From: an uncultured Collinsella sp.
GTDB lineage: Bacteria; Actinomycetota; Coriobacteriia; Coriobacteriales; Coriobacteriaceae
DNA: 64,000 nucleotides
NCBI GenBank assembly: GCA_958412345.1
Contig: CATYSO010000003.1
Span: 88,353-152,352 of the forward strand
Direction: 5' to 3'
Under the pieces are notes generated by a model. It had not been told where the DNA came from and made no database searches. It worked only from the letters and a program-made list of their open reading frames with translations. A program made the position numbers and the translations under genes. Shown in pieces: positions 8,065-16,785 of this stretch; within the stretch, counting starts at the first letter, position 1, and every line of letters starts with the position of its first letter.

Positions 8065-9030
8065 CTACGAACGACGCGGCTCGGGAACCACGAGCCTATC
8101 GGGGCTCGCGCCCTCGGCATCCATCAGGCTCACGTAGCGAATCGACGGATCCCCATACATCGCGTAGTAATAATTGCCCGTGCGCGCGCTAAAGCATCCG
8201 GTATAGATAGTCTTCTCGAACTTGCCATCGCCCATCCTGGACGCTCCCTCAATCATCACCACGCCCTCGAGCGAGCGGAACATGCGGACGACGTTTTCGG
8301 TCTCGCTCTCCTTTTGCGGGTAATTGGCATTGAGGTACGCCGCCTTTACAAAACGGCTCGGCGAATAGCAATCACCCGGAATACCGCGCATGCCGGCACC
8401 TGCGCCATAGGGCTTGAGCTCGGCGCCACGCCATGTCGCCGTCTGCGGAAAATCGCTTGTGGCAGTGATATAGGTGCGCAGGTTTTCCATGTGCCACGGG
8501 AAGGTCGGCTGGTTGGCAAGGGTGTCGACCGGATCGTCGTATACATGCAGGCCGTCAGCCATCATCTCGACCACGATGCTACGCTGGCTGTCGCCGATAA
8601 TCCAATGGAGCAGCGACACGCCCAGCCCCTCTCCTGCAGATTTGGCGACAATCACCGTATCGCGCAGCGCAGCCTCGACCTCGTCGACCGTCGAGAACGT
8701 CGCTGCCACCCACAGGGGAAACTCATAGGCCGCGATATTGGTCTTGCCGTCGACAGGGTCCTCGGCATACTCGGCATAACCCGGGAAATTGAGACCCGCC
8801 ACGGCGAGGCCCGCATCGTTACCGCAATCGAAAAACATGGGATAGTTCTTGTAATCGATGCACATACCGATCACCGCGTGTGCCGCTGTCGCGTCGTCGA
8901 TAAACGAATACGGAATGTGAAACCCGCGCGGCATCACGCGAACCTGTTGGCCGTAGTCAAAGCTCCAGTCGAGGTTGCGGCCCAGATACATGTGGCCGGA
9001 ATTATCGGTAAATCGAATGCTCGTGCACAT
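8065..9030 (-). CDS. Choloylglycine hydrolase family, probable bile salt hydrolase
   Basis: A 321-residue Ntn-hydrolase. With the start at 9030 (GGGAGG four bases upstream) the mature enzyme begins at Cys2 once Met is removed, as the mechanism requires. All family catalytic positions can be placed: Cys2, Arg18, Asp21, Asn81, Asn173 and Arg226, matching C. perfringens bile salt hydrolase (Cys2, Arg18, Asp21, Asn82, Asn175, Arg228). It would cleave the amide of conjugated bile salts in the cytoplasm; penicillin V acylase activity is the main alternative because the families overlap. An in-frame extension to 9093 would bury the nucleophile and is rejected. Confidence 0.9.
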   Translation of the reverse strand: MCTSIRFTDNSGHMYLGRNLDWSFDYGQQVRVMPRGFHIPYSFIDDATAAHAVIGMCIDYKNYPMFFDCGNDAGLAVAGLNFPGYAEYAEDPVDGKTNIAAYEFPLWVAATFSTVDEVEAALRDTVIVAKSAGEGLGVSLLHWIIGDSQRSIVVEMMADGLHVYDDPVDTLANQPTFPWHMENLRTYITATSDFPQTATWRGAELKPYGAGAGMRGIPGDCYSPSRFVKAAYLNANYPQKESETENVVRMFRSLEGVVMIEGASRMGDGKFEKTIYTGCFSARTGNYYYAMYGDPSIRYVSLMDAEGASPDRLVVPEPRRS

Positions 9031-9093
9031 AGCGCCTCCCAGCTTTACGTTCTTGCTAAGGTTATTGTCACCAAACAAAAAGGCGCTAAACAC

Positions 9094-9128
9094 AAAAGCC
9101 CGGACATGACAACAATGTCACGCCCGGG
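9094..9128 (-). terminator. Terminator after the deformylase-like gene
   Basis: On the minus strand a hairpin of about 13 bp (arms 9098-9110 and 9115-9128, with one or two wobble or mismatched pairs) is followed by TTTTGTG. It separates the deformylase-like gene from the hydrolase gene downstream. Confidence 0.75.
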
Positions 9129-9163
9129 ACAAAAGCACAGGTTCAATCCCCGATCAAATCACT

Positions 9164-9583
9164 TTAGACAAGTTTGCCGAGACAATGGTCGATCATGTGC
9201 TGGACCATTTGCGCCTCGAAGCCCACAAAGTCCTGCTTGCGCTCGCGCATCTTGCCGTCGACGATCACGTCATAAGCGACCTTGCACTTGATATAGCGCG
9301 TGGACTTGGTGACCTCCTCGTGCGTCAGGCAGCTCTCCTCCATCTTGCTGGCGCCCAGGCCAAACACCAGACGGGGGTTGTAGAGCACGTGGGGCTCGCC
9401 GGCATCGTCCAGGTAGACGCAAACCTTCTTGGTAACGCCAATCTGGTTAGCGGCAAGGCAGCCGGCATCGTCGAGCGACTTGATGGTATCGATCAGGTCC
9501 TGTGCGACCGACTTGTCCTCGACGGTCGCAACCTCGCAACGCTGGGACAGGATAGCCTCGTCGTGGCAAAGCTCTTTAATCAT
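9164..9583 (-). CDS. Peptide-deformylase-like protein with altered active site
   Basis: A 139-residue deformylase relative. Motif 1 is intact (GCLAANQ, 41-47), but motif 2 reads ESCLT (83-87) with Ser for Gly, and motif 3 reads QHMIDH (128-133): Met130 replaces the Glu that acts as general acid/base. The metal ligands Cys85, His129 and His133 remain. It can probably bind metal but may not deformylate, so a changed substrate or a non-catalytic role is inferred. The ATG at 9583 is chosen because GGAGG lies 5 bases upstream; an ATG at 9595 overlaps that site. A typical enzyme is encoded at 1469. Confidence 0.85.
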   Translation of the reverse strand: MIKELCHDEAILSQRCEVATVEDKSVAQDLIDTIKSLDDAGCLAANQIGVTKKVCVYLDDAGEPHVLYNPRLVFGLGASKMEESCLTHEEVTKSTRYIKCKVAYDVIVDGKMRERKQDFVGFEAQMVQHMIDHCLGKLV

Positions 9584-9776
9584 ACGTTCCTCCATAGGGG
9601 TCGTTGTAACCGCTTAAGTATACGGTACCCACACATTCTCATGCGAAAAATACCGTCCGTCTGCTACAAAGCGCCGAACATCAACATGCGAGGAACAACA
9701 GCGTCGTAAAGGGGCTATAGTGGGTGAGTTCGTGTCAATCGGCCTAAACTCGGGGCCGAACAAGGAAAGGGTATGC

Positions 9777-11087
9777 ATGGACGAACTATTTCACGTCAGC
9801 GAGCGCAAGTCCACAATCGGGACCGAACTCCGCGCTGGACTGACAACATTCCTGGCGATGGCCTACATCATCGCCGTCAACCCCGCGGTGCTCTCGGGCG
9901 CTGGCATCGATGCGGGAGCGCTCGCCTGCGCCACCTGCCTGGGCGCCGGCATCATGACCATCTGCATGGGCATCTTCGCCAACCGCCCGCTCGCCTGCGC
10001 GTCGGGCTTAGGCGTCAACGCGATGATCGCTGGAATCACCACCACCGTCTGCGGCGGTGACTGGCACGTGGCCATGAGCGTCATCTTCCTTGAGGGCGTC
10101 GTCATCTTGCTGCTCGTGCTTTGTGGCCTGCGCGAGGCCATCATGGACGCCATCCCGGTTGTCCTGCGTCACGCCATCTCGGTGGGTCTGGGCCTGTTCA
10201 TCGCCATGATTGGCCTGTGCGATGCCGGCATTATCACCGCTGGCGCCGGTACACTCGTCGGTCTGGGCGACATCACCTCCCCCACCTTCATCGTCGGCAT
10301 CATCTCCATCCTGGTGACAGTCGCCCTCGCCTGCCGCAACGTCCCCGGCTCGCTGCTCATCGGCATCGTCGTCGCCGTCATCGCCGGTATCCCCCTAGGT
10401 GTGACCCATGCTCCGACCGGTATCATCGCCCCGCTCGACTTCTCGAGCATCGGTGGCCCCATCGCCGACGCCGGCGGCGTGCCCGCCATCGTCAAGGTCC
10501 TTACCGACCCCGCGCTCCTCGTCATCTCGTTCTCGCTGCTCATGAGTGACTTCTTCGACACCATGGGCACCGCGATGGCCGTGGCCAAGCAGGGCGAGTT
10601 CCTCACCGACGACGGCAACGTCGAGAATATCAAAGAGATCCTGATCGTCGACTCCGCCGCCGCCGCTGTGGGCGGTTTCATGGGCGTCTCCTCCATCACC
10701 ACCTTCGTCGAGTCCACCTCTGGCGCTGCCGACGGTGGCCGCACGGGCCTCACCTCCGTCACCACCGGCGTGCTGTTCATTCTCGCCGCGTTCTTCTCCC
10801 CCATCGTCACCATCGTTTCCAGCGCCGCCACCTGCGGTGCTCTGGTCTACGTTGGCTACCTCATGATGAGCGAGGCCTCCGAGATCGACTGGTCCGACGT
10901 GTCGCAGGGTTTCCCGGCGTTCATGATTGTCGCCGGCGTGCCCTTCACCTACTCCATCTCTGCCGGCATTGGCCTGGGCTTTATCGCCTACGTGATCGTC
11001 GCGCTCTTTAAGGGCGAGGCCTCCAAGATCAAGCCGCTCATGTGGATCGCAGCCCTTGCCTTCCTCGTCTACTTCTTCGTAGCGTAA
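9777..11087 (+). CDS. NCS2 purine permease (AzgA/PbuG type)
   Basis: A 436-residue polytopic membrane protein of the nucleobase-cation symporter 2 family, AzgA branch: the start GLTTFLAMAYI followed by NPAVLSG is diagnostic. It probably imports adenine, guanine or hypoxanthine with protons. About 12-14 hydrophobic segments are visible, and the motif SDFFDTMGTAMAVA lies mid-protein. Start ATG 9777 follows AAGGAAAGGG; a GTG at 9720 in frame lacks a ribosome site. A terminator follows at 11117. No purine riboswitch was recognised in the leader. Confidence 0.92.
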   Translation: MDELFHVSERKSTIGTELRAGLTTFLAMAYIIAVNPAVLSGAGIDAGALACATCLGAGIMTICMGIFANRPLACASGLGVNAMIAGITTTVCGGDWHVAMSVIFLEGVVILLLVLCGLREAIMDAIPVVLRHAISVGLGLFIAMIGLCDAGIITAGAGTLVGLGDITSPTFIVGIISILVTVALACRNVPGSLLIGIVVAVIAGIPLGVTHAPTGIIAPLDFSSIGGPIADAGGVPAIVKVLTDPALLVISFSLLMSDFFDTMGTAMAVAKQGEFLTDDGNVENIKEILIVDSAAAAVGGFMGVSSITTFVESTSGAADGGRTGLTSVTTGVLFILAAFFSPIVTIVSSAATCGALVYVGYLMMSEASEIDWSDVSQGFPAFMIVAGVPFTYSISAGIGLGFIAYVIVALFKGEASKIKPLMWIAALAFLVYFFVA

Positions 11088-11116
11088 CGGCATAGTCTGC
11101 CGAAGCAAAACAACAA

Positions 11117-11147
11117 GGCGCGGAGTCGCATCGAACGGCTCCGCGCC
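11117..11147 (+). terminator. Terminator after the purine permease
   Basis: Perfect 9-bp stem GGCGCGGAG (11117-11125) with 11139-11147, followed by TTTCTTTT. Confidence 0.92.
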
Positions 11148-11224
11148 TTTCTTTTAGCGTCTGCCCCCGTGCCAGCGTGCAACAATTGAGGCTGTCAATA
11201 TCACAACACCGAGAGAAGCCTGCC

Positions 11225-11890
11225 TTGGAAGCGCATCATAAGCAGATAGCCGTTTATTCAGAGTGTGTGGAAGGCGCGCCCGTCATCTACCTCCCCGTGG
11301 TTATGGGCGACGGTAGTGAAGTCTACGAGCGCTGCCGAGAGCTCGACTGCCCGCCATTCACCCTTGTCGCCATTGGAGGGCTCGATTGGAATCGCGAGCT
11401 GAGCCCCTGGGAATGCGACGGAACTATACGAGATGCCGAGCCCTTTGGTGGACAGGCGTCTGTGTTTCTCGATGAACTGCTGAATCAGATAATCCCAGAG
11501 GCCGAATCATCACTTCCCTGCCCGCCCACCTGGCGCGGCATTGCCGGCTACTCGTTGGCGGGTCTTTTTGCACTGTGGGCACTTTGGCAAACAGATGTCT
11601 TTGAGCGCGCGGCGAGTGCATCGGGGTCGCTGTGGTTCCCCGGCTTTATCGACTACGCGCGCGAGCGCACGATGACAGCTACGCCCGACGCCGTCTATCT
11701 GTCACTCGGCAAAAAGGAAACCAAGACGCCCAACCGCATGATGCGGCACGTACTCGACGATACGCGCGCGATGGAAGAGCTGTTTATCGAACGTGACATT
11801 CCAACAACGCTGGAGCTCAACCCCGGCAATCACTTTACCCAAACTGACCTGCGCATGGCACGCGGCATCCACTGGATACTGACGCATTAA
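11225..11890 (+). CDS. Alpha/beta-hydrolase, esterase (Fes/EsD type)
   Basis: A serine hydrolase of about 221 residues. The nucleophile elbow is GYSLAG (about residue 107-112), and a C-terminal His in GNHF completes a probable triad. The length and spacing fit putative esterases of the enterochelin-esterase/esterase D type; the substrate is unknown. The start is uncertain: TTG 11225 is preceded by GAGAGAAG at a fair distance, whereas an in-frame GTG at 11177 has no clear ribosome site and overlaps upstream leader sequence. It stands alone, convergent with the uracil permease gene. Confidence 0.8.
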   Translation: MEAHHKQIAVYSECVEGAPVIYLPVVMGDGSEVYERCRELDCPPFTLVAIGGLDWNRELSPWECDGTIRDAEPFGGQASVFLDELLNQIIPEAESSLPCPPTWRGIAGYSLAGLFALWALWQTDVFERAASASGSLWFPGFIDYARERTMTATPDAVYLSLGKKETKTPNRMMRHVLDDTRAMEELFIERDIPTTLELNPGNHFTQTDLRMARGIHWILTH

Positions 11891-11930
11891 AAATGGCATC
11901 CACGCGTACATACGCATGGACGCCATTTTT
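11889..11930. terminator. Bidirectional terminator between esterase and uracil permease
   Basis: AAAAATGGC (11889-11897) pairs with GCCATTTTT (11922-11930), with further pairing of GCGT and ACGC inside. The A-rich and T-rich flanks allow use from both strands. Confidence 0.85.
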
Positions 11931-11950
11931 AATTTGGCTGAACGCAGCTA

Positions 11951-13285
11951 CTATTCAGCAGTCTCCTCAAGCTCGGAAGTATCGAACTCAAAGTCGTTAC
12001 CTGGCAGGATGGCGTTGAGCACAATGCCCACCAGCGAGCCCACGGCAAGGCCGGAAAGCGAAATGGTCACGCCGCCCAGCTCCAGCACGATGGCACCGGC
12101 GGTACTGTAGGCAATGCCGAGCGAAAGCACGAGCACCAGAGCCGCCACCAGCACGTTGCGGTTGTTCTGGAAATCAACCTGGTTCTCGATGAGGTTACGC
12201 ACACCAACGGCGCTGATCATGCCGTAGAGCACGAGCGACACACCGCCGATAACACACGCCGGCATGGCGGCAATCACCGCAGCAAACTTGGGGCAGAACG
12301 AAAGCACAATGGCGCAGCAGGCGGCAATGCGAATCACACGCGGGTCGAACACACGCGTCAAGGCAAGCACGCCGGTGTTCTCGCCATACGTCGTATTGGC
12401 GGGGACGCCAAAGAGCGATGCCAAGATGGTCGCCAGGCCATCGCCGAGCAGGGTACGGTGCAGACCGGGATTGGCAATGTAATTGCGTTCGCAGGTAGAG
12501 CCAATGGCGGAGATATCGCCGATATGCTCGATCATAGTTGCAAAGGCCAGCGGCATGATGGTGATGATGGCCGTCGTGGCAAGACCGCTATCGAACTGCG
12601 GTCCAAAGAGCGCAAACACGGTGTTGTCCCACACGACGGGCAAGCCAACCCAGGGGGCGGCTGCGACGCCAGAGAAGTCGACCTCGCCCAGCGCGGCCGC
12701 AACGGCATAGCTCACCACAACGCCCAGCAGAATCGGCACGATCTTGACCATGCCGCGGCCCCAGATGTTGCAGATGATGATCACGGCCACAGCGATAACG
12801 GCGACAAGCCAGTTGGCCTGGCAGTTAGCAATGGCAGAGCTTGCCAGGATCAAGCCGATGGAAATGACGATGGGGCCAGTCACCACCGGCGGGAAGAAAC
12901 GCATGACACGCTTGGCGCCAAAGGCGCGGAACAGGGCCGCAAGCACCGGATAGAGCAGGCCGGCACAAGCTACGCCCAGGCAAGCGTAGGGCAAAAGCTC
13001 GGCCTCGCCGTTGGGCGCAATGGCGGCATAACCCGCGATAAAGGCAAATGAGGAGCCCAGGAACGCGGGCACCTTACCGCGCGATAGAAAATGAAACAGC
13101 AGCGTGCCGATGCCGGCGAACAGAAGCGTCGCCGAAACGGAAAGGCCGGTGAGCACGGGCACGAGCACCGTGGCTCCGAACATCGCAAACATGTGTTGCA
13201 AACCCAACACAAACATGCGCGGACGGCCGAGCGACGATGCATCGTAGATGGCATCGGTGACGGCGGGCATCGAAGACTGGGACAT
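11951..13285 (-). CDS. uraA: NCS2 uracil/xanthine permease (UraA type)
   Basis: A 444-residue membrane protein of the NCS2 family, UraA/PyrP branch, that would import uracil by proton symport. Visible features include LGLQHMFAMFGATVLVPVLTG near residues 25-45, about 14 membrane segments, the FATMIEHIGD motif carrying the conserved Glu, and GVPANTTYGENTG. An acidic cytoplasmic tail ends the protein. The ATG at 13285 follows AAAGGAC; longer in-frame extensions run into the neighbouring gene and have no ribosome site. It may be read together with the MetE-like gene 122 bases upstream. Confidence 0.93.
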   Translation of the reverse strand: MSQSSMPAVTDAIYDASSLGRPRMFVLGLQHMFAMFGATVLVPVLTGLSVSATLLFAGIGTLLFHFLSRGKVPAFLGSSFAFIAGYAAIAPNGEAELLPYACLGVACAGLLYPVLAALFRAFGAKRVMRFFPPVVTGPIVISIGLILASSAIANCQANWLVAVIAVAVIIICNIWGRGMVKIVPILLGVVVSYAVAAALGEVDFSGVAAAPWVGLPVVWDNTVFALFGPQFDSGLATTAIITIMPLAFATMIEHIGDISAIGSTCERNYIANPGLHRTLLGDGLATILASLFGVPANTTYGENTGVLALTRVFDPRVIRIAACCAIVLSFCPKFAAVIAAMPACVIGGVSLVLYGMISAVGVRNLIENQVDFQNNRNVLVAALVLVLSLGIAYSTAGAIVLELGGVTISLSGLAVGSLVGIVLNAILPGNDFEFDTSELEETAE

Positions 13286-13407
13286 GGAAGTCCTTTCGAA
13301 TGGAAGGGCGATCAGGCATATCGGATAACCTGCCCGAACGATACGATCCGAACCATTGTACGCGATATGCAGTACCTCGCACGCGCCGCCACCTGCAAAC
13401 GCTAGCG

Positions 13408-14541
13408 CTATTTCCAAACGCGCTCGGCAATACGCCTGACCAGCGCAATCTTTGCCCACTGCTCGTCCTCGGTCAGCTTATTGCCAATCTCGCAGCTGGC
13501 AAAGCCACACTGCGGAGACAGATACAGGTTCTCGAGCGGCACGTACTTTGCCGCCTCGCGGATGCGCTCGACGATAACATCCTCGTTCTCGAGCTCTGCC
13601 GCCTTGGTGGTCACCAAGCCAAGCACGACCTTCTTGCCGGGAGCAACGTACTTGAGCGGCTCAAAACCACCGGCGCGGGGCGTGTCGAACTCCAGATAGA
13701 ACGCGTCAACGTCCTCATGCGCAAACAGGTACGGCGCGATGGGGTCGTAGCCGCCCTCAAAAGCGTAGGTGGAGTGGTAGTTGCCGCGGCATACGTGCGT
13801 GTTGATGACCAGATCGTCGGGCTTGTCCGCGATGGCGGCGTTGTTGAGCGCCACGCCCAGCTCGCTCACCTTTTGCAGGTCGACCGGGCTCATGCCGGTT
13901 TTGGCGACAAAATCGGTATCGCAGTAGATACCCCAGGTGCAGTCATCGAACTGGATGTTGCGGCAACCCGCGGCATACAGGTCGGCAATCACGGTGCGAT
14001 AGGCAGCCGCGATGGCATCGGCGAGTTCCTCGTCGGTCTTATAGACAGCGCGCAGGCTCTCCTGCTGACCATCGCAGCGATCGAGCGTGACCTCAGAGAA
14101 CGTCTGGATCGGCGCCGGAATGGTCTGGCGTGCGACCTGGCCCTCGCCCTCGAGGGCTTTGACAAACTTAAAGTGTGCAACGAACGGATGGTTCTCGCCG
14201 CTAATGGGACCAGTCACCACGGCAGTGTCGGCGGTAGTCTCCTCATCGTGGAACATGTAGCCCGTGCGCGAGGCGCGGTGCTCAATACCGTTGAGTCCCC
14301 ACATAAAATCGAGATGCCAGTAGCTGCGGCGAAACTCGCCATCGGTGATCACTTGCAAGCCAGCGGCCTTTTGCTTAGCCACCAAATCGCGAATGGCCTC
14401 GTCCTCGACGGCCTTAAGGCCGGCGGCGTCAAGTTTGCCCGCGGCATAGGCGGCACGCGCATCCTTAACAGCTTGCGGACGAAGAAAGCTGCCGACGATA
14501 TCGGCGCGAAACGGCGCGTTCGGTTGAATCGAAGTGCTCAT
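13408..14541 (-). CDS. MetE-like cobalamin-independent methyltransferase (YxjG/YxjH type)
   Basis: A 377-residue protein matching the C-terminal catalytic barrel of methionine synthase MetE, as in B. subtilis YxjG/YxjH. Zinc-ligand candidates are His and Cys in NTHVCRGN and the Cys in SPQCGFAS near the C-terminus; DGEFRRSYWH near residue 70 is a family signature. It lacks the N-terminal half of full MetE, so the methyl donor may be a simpler compound than methyltetrahydrofolate polyglutamate. GGGAG precedes the ATG at 14541. A dyad suited to the neighbouring LysR protein lies upstream at 14629. Confidence 0.88.
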   Translation of the reverse strand: MSTSIQPNAPFRADIVGSFLRPQAVKDARAAYAAGKLDAAGLKAVEDEAIRDLVAKQKAAGLQVITDGEFRRSYWHLDFMWGLNGIEHRASRTGYMFHDEETTADTAVVTGPISGENHPFVAHFKFVKALEGEGQVARQTIPAPIQTFSEVTLDRCDGQQESLRAVYKTDEELADAIAAAYRTVIADLYAAGCRNIQFDDCTWGIYCDTDFVAKTGMSPVDLQKVSELGVALNNAAIADKPDDLVINTHVCRGNYHSTYAFEGGYDPIAPYLFAHEDVDAFYLEFDTPRAGGFEPLKYVAPGKKVVLGLVTTKAAELENEDVIVERIREAAKYVPLENLYLSPQCGFASCEIGNKLTEDEQWAKIALVRRIAERVWK

Positions 14542-14582
14542 AGATATCTCCCTTTGCATTGGTTGCTTTACTGGGACAGAGT

Positions 14583-14649
14583 ATGAGCGCTCATATGGCC
14601 ATCGTAAAATATACGTTTATAACAGTTTGATATAGATGATTCCTATATC
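14583..14649. promoter_or_regulatory. LysR-type operator and palindrome upstream of the MetE-like gene
   Basis: GATATAG (14629-14635), 7-base spacer, CTATATC (14643-14649): a perfect interrupted dyad containing T-N11-A. A 12-bp perfect palindrome ATGAGCGCTCAT lies at 14583-14594, nearer the gene. AT-rich sequence between them contains TATAAA on the minus strand. Regulation by the LysR encoded just upstream (14697-15593) is inferred. Confidence 0.55.
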
Positions 14650-14696
14650 AGGCTGGACTGCCATAAAGAAATTTGACCCGCGCGGAGCACAGCAGC

Positions 14697-15593
14697 CTAG
14701 ATGTGCTGACGAATCGCCTCGATATAGGCCCGGCCGTAGCGGGTGAGCGTCGTGTTCTTGCGCGTGATAATACCGATCTCCATATACTCGTCCACATCGA
14801 GCGGAATCGAGATAATGCCAGGGCCGTTGAGCTCGTGACTGATCACGCCCGAGCACACGGTGTAGCCGTTGAGTCCCATGGCCAAATTGAACAACGTCGC
14901 ACGGTCGCGCACGCGGATGTTCTTGCGGCGCTCAAACGTCGAGGTCAGCTCCTCGGAATAATAGAACGAGTTATAGCTTCCCTGCTCATAGGACAGGAAC
15001 GGGTAATCTTCCAGATCCTCGAGCGTCACACTCGAGCGACCCGCCAGCGGATGGTCGGAGCACACAAAGACATGCGGCGTAGCGCAGAAGAGTCCTTCGA
15101 ATACGAGCTCGTTGGCCGCCAGCATGCGCTCGATGACCTCGCGATTGTGCTCCGACAGATACAGGATGCCGAGCTCGCTTTTCATATGCGCGACGTCCTC
15201 GATAATCTCGTGGGTCTGCTCCTCGCGCAGGGTAAAGTCGTAGCGCGCGGCATCGAACTCGCGGATCACATCGACAAACGCATTAACGGCAAAGGAATAA
15301 TGCTGGCAGCTCACACTAAAGTGCGGCACCTGCTCGGACGTGCCTTTGTACTTGCCCTCGAGCAGGTCGGCCTGGTCGAGCACCTGGCGCGCGTAGCCCA
15401 AGAAGGTCTCGCCTTCCTCGGACACAATGACGCCCTTGTTGGTGCGCTCAAAGATGTGTACACCCATCTCGTTTTCGAGATCGCGAATTGACGCGGTAAT
15501 CGAAGGCTGCGACACAAAGAGCCGGCGCGAGGCCTCGGTGATGCTGCCGCATTCGGCAACTTTGACGACATATCTGAGCTGCTGGAGCTTCAT
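14697..15593 (-). CDS. LysR-type regulator next to the MetE-like gene
   Basis: A 298-residue LysR protein: HTH in residues 1-60 (ASRRLFVSQPSITASI) and an effector domain from about 90. The start ATG 15593 follows AGGGAG. The gene begins 10 bases after the HAD phosphatase gene ends, so the two are probably co-transcribed, and the MetE-like gene lies 155 bases downstream behind its own dyad. The effector-domain sequence resembles CysB/CbL-like or MetR-like regulators in general form; a sulfur or methionine signal is a guess from context. Confidence 0.9.
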   Translation of the reverse strand: MKLQQLRYVVKVAECGSITEASRRLFVSQPSITASIRDLENEMGVHIFERTNKGVIVSEEGETFLGYARQVLDQADLLEGKYKGTSEQVPHFSVSCQHYSFAVNAFVDVIREFDAARYDFTLREEQTHEIIEDVAHMKSELGILYLSEHNREVIERMLAANELVFEGLFCATPHVFVCSDHPLAGRSSVTLEDLEDYPFLSYEQGSYNSFYYSEELTSTFERRKNIRVRDRATLFNLAMGLNGYTVCSGVISHELNGPGIISIPLDVDEYMEIGIITRKNTTLTRYGRAYIEAIRQHI

Positions 15594-15603
15594 GGCTTTC
15601 TCC

Positions 15604-16512
15604 CTAGACGTTCGTGACGTCGAAACCCGTCGCGTCCATCTGACGCATAAACGACGGCATCTCCCCCGTCGCGGCGCAGGCAGCAATCTGATGCAGAGCC
15701 CCGGCAACCGCATCATCTGCCGCAGCGCCGATATGCCAGCGCGCGGCAGCCGTGACGGCCTCGTTGGCATTGGCGACTGCAACGGAATTGGGAACGGCAT
15801 CGATCATGGGCAAATCGTTATCGGAATCGCCGAATACGGCCACCTCGTCGGGCGTCAGGCCCAAAGCGCGCGCCAGCTCCAGCGCAGCACAGCCCTTGTC
15901 CCAGCCGGTCGGAAGAACGTCGAACAGGCGCACGCGGTTGTTGGGAAACACGAGCGAGAGCTCCGGCACCTCGGCGGCAACACGCTCGCGCAGCTCGGCG
16001 AGCTCCTCGCGCGAACGGGCACTCCAGATATTCGCCTTGTATACCGGGGCATCGTCAACGACAGGGCGACAGGGAGCCTCTTCGCCCTTGAGCCACGCGT
16101 TGCCGCCTGACTCCATGGCGCGACGCACACGCTCGGGATCGCTTGTCACGCAATAGGCGTCGTTGTCCCAAAAGTCATCACCCAGACGGTAGACCTTCAA
16201 ATAGGTATCGTCGGTCTCTTGCTCTAGGTAGTCGGCCAGGCGCATAAGGGCATCGTTATCAGTTGCGCGCGAGGCAACCGCCTCGCCATCGACAAACATC
16301 ACCTGGCCGTTGCAAAACGCACCGGTCGAGAAGCACTCGGAGCGATTGCGGAACATCCAGCTCATCGCGGACGGTTGGCGACCCGAAACCGGGCCAAAAT
16401 GCAGGCCCGCCGCCTGCATGGCATGAATGCCCTCGATGGCGCAGTCGCTGGCGCCATCGCGTCCAGCAGGAATCAGCGTATCGTCCATATCGGTCAGCAC
16501 AAGTTTGATCAT
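15604..16512 (-). CDS. HAD-family phosphatase, Cof type
   Basis: A 302-residue haloacid-dehalogenase phosphatase of the Cof/IIB type. Motif I is DMDDT (residues 8-12) with the nucleophilic Asp, motif II is the SGR segment at about 43-45, motif III a Lys in GWDKG and motif IV GDSDND. A type IIB cap lies between motifs II and III. These enzymes act on sugar phosphates or cofactors such as FMN or PLP; the substrate cannot be read from sequence. It heads a likely two-gene unit with the LysR gene. A family A repeat begins 41 bases upstream of its start. Confidence 0.9.
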   Translation of the reverse strand: MIKLVLTDMDDTLIPAGRDGASDCAIEGIHAMQAAGLHFGPVSGRQPSAMSWMFRNRSECFSTGAFCNGQVMFVDGEAVASRATDNDALMRLADYLEQETDDTYLKVYRLGDDFWDNDAYCVTSDPERVRRAMESGGNAWLKGEEAPCRPVVDDAPVYKANIWSARSREELAELRERVAAEVPELSLVFPNNRVRLFDVLPTGWDKGCAALELARALGLTPDEVAVFGDSDNDLPMIDAVPNSVAVANANEAVTAAARWHIGAAADDAVAGALHQIAACAATGEMPSFMRQMDATGFDVTNV

Positions 16513-16552
16513 AAGGTCCCCTCGGTCATTCTTAATCCCGTCTATTGTACCG

Positions 16553-16602
16553 ACCTGCCAAAAAGGGACAGGTTTATTTTGGCAGGTTTTATCTGGGAAA
16601 AC
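16553..16602 (-). repeat. Family A palindromic repeat, copy 2
   Basis: Minus-strand copy of the 50-base unit seen at 44-93 and 38041-38090, ending in the conserved CCCAGATAAAACC flank. With copy 3 it forms a 35-bp inverted pair around 17 bases. Confidence 0.9.
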
Positions 16603-16619
16603 GCAAAGCCCCAGTTGTT

Positions 16620-16654
16620 ACCTGCCAAAATAAACCTGTCCCTTTTTGGCAGGT
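16620..16654 (+). repeat. Family A palindromic repeat, copy 3 (core only)
   Basis: The 35-base core, in opposite orientation to copy 2, ending 30 bases before the TPP riboswitch. It lacks the GTTTGCCCAGATAA flank. Confidence 0.9.
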
Positions 16655-16682
16655 GCGCTAGTATAGGGAACAACAGATTCGA

Positions 16683-16775
16683 TGCGGGAGTGCCGGCGGT
16701 GCAAACCACAAGGCTGAGAGGGCATGGGGCCCAATCCTTTGAACCTGTCAGTTAATGCTGGCGTAGGGAGCATGC
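16683..16775 (+). ncRNA. TPP riboswitch (THI element)
   Basis: The conserved thi-box landmarks appear in order: CTGAGA (16714-16719), GAACCTG (16741-16747) and AATGCTGGCGTAGGGA (16754-16769). The element lies upstream of thiM and is followed by an intrinsic terminator at 16786, so thiamine pyrophosphate probably stops transcription of the thi genes. Confidence 0.95.
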
Positions 16776-16785
16776 CGCCTTTACA

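Noticed and set aside
9136..9160. GGTTCAATCCCCGATC, which resembles a tRNA T-loop
   Set aside because: No acceptor stem, anticodon arm or D-arm can be built around it; it lies in the tail of the deformylase-like transcript.
9596..9776. Purine riboswitch before the NCS2 permease
   Set aside because: The loop-loop sequences and three-way junction of the purine class are not present.
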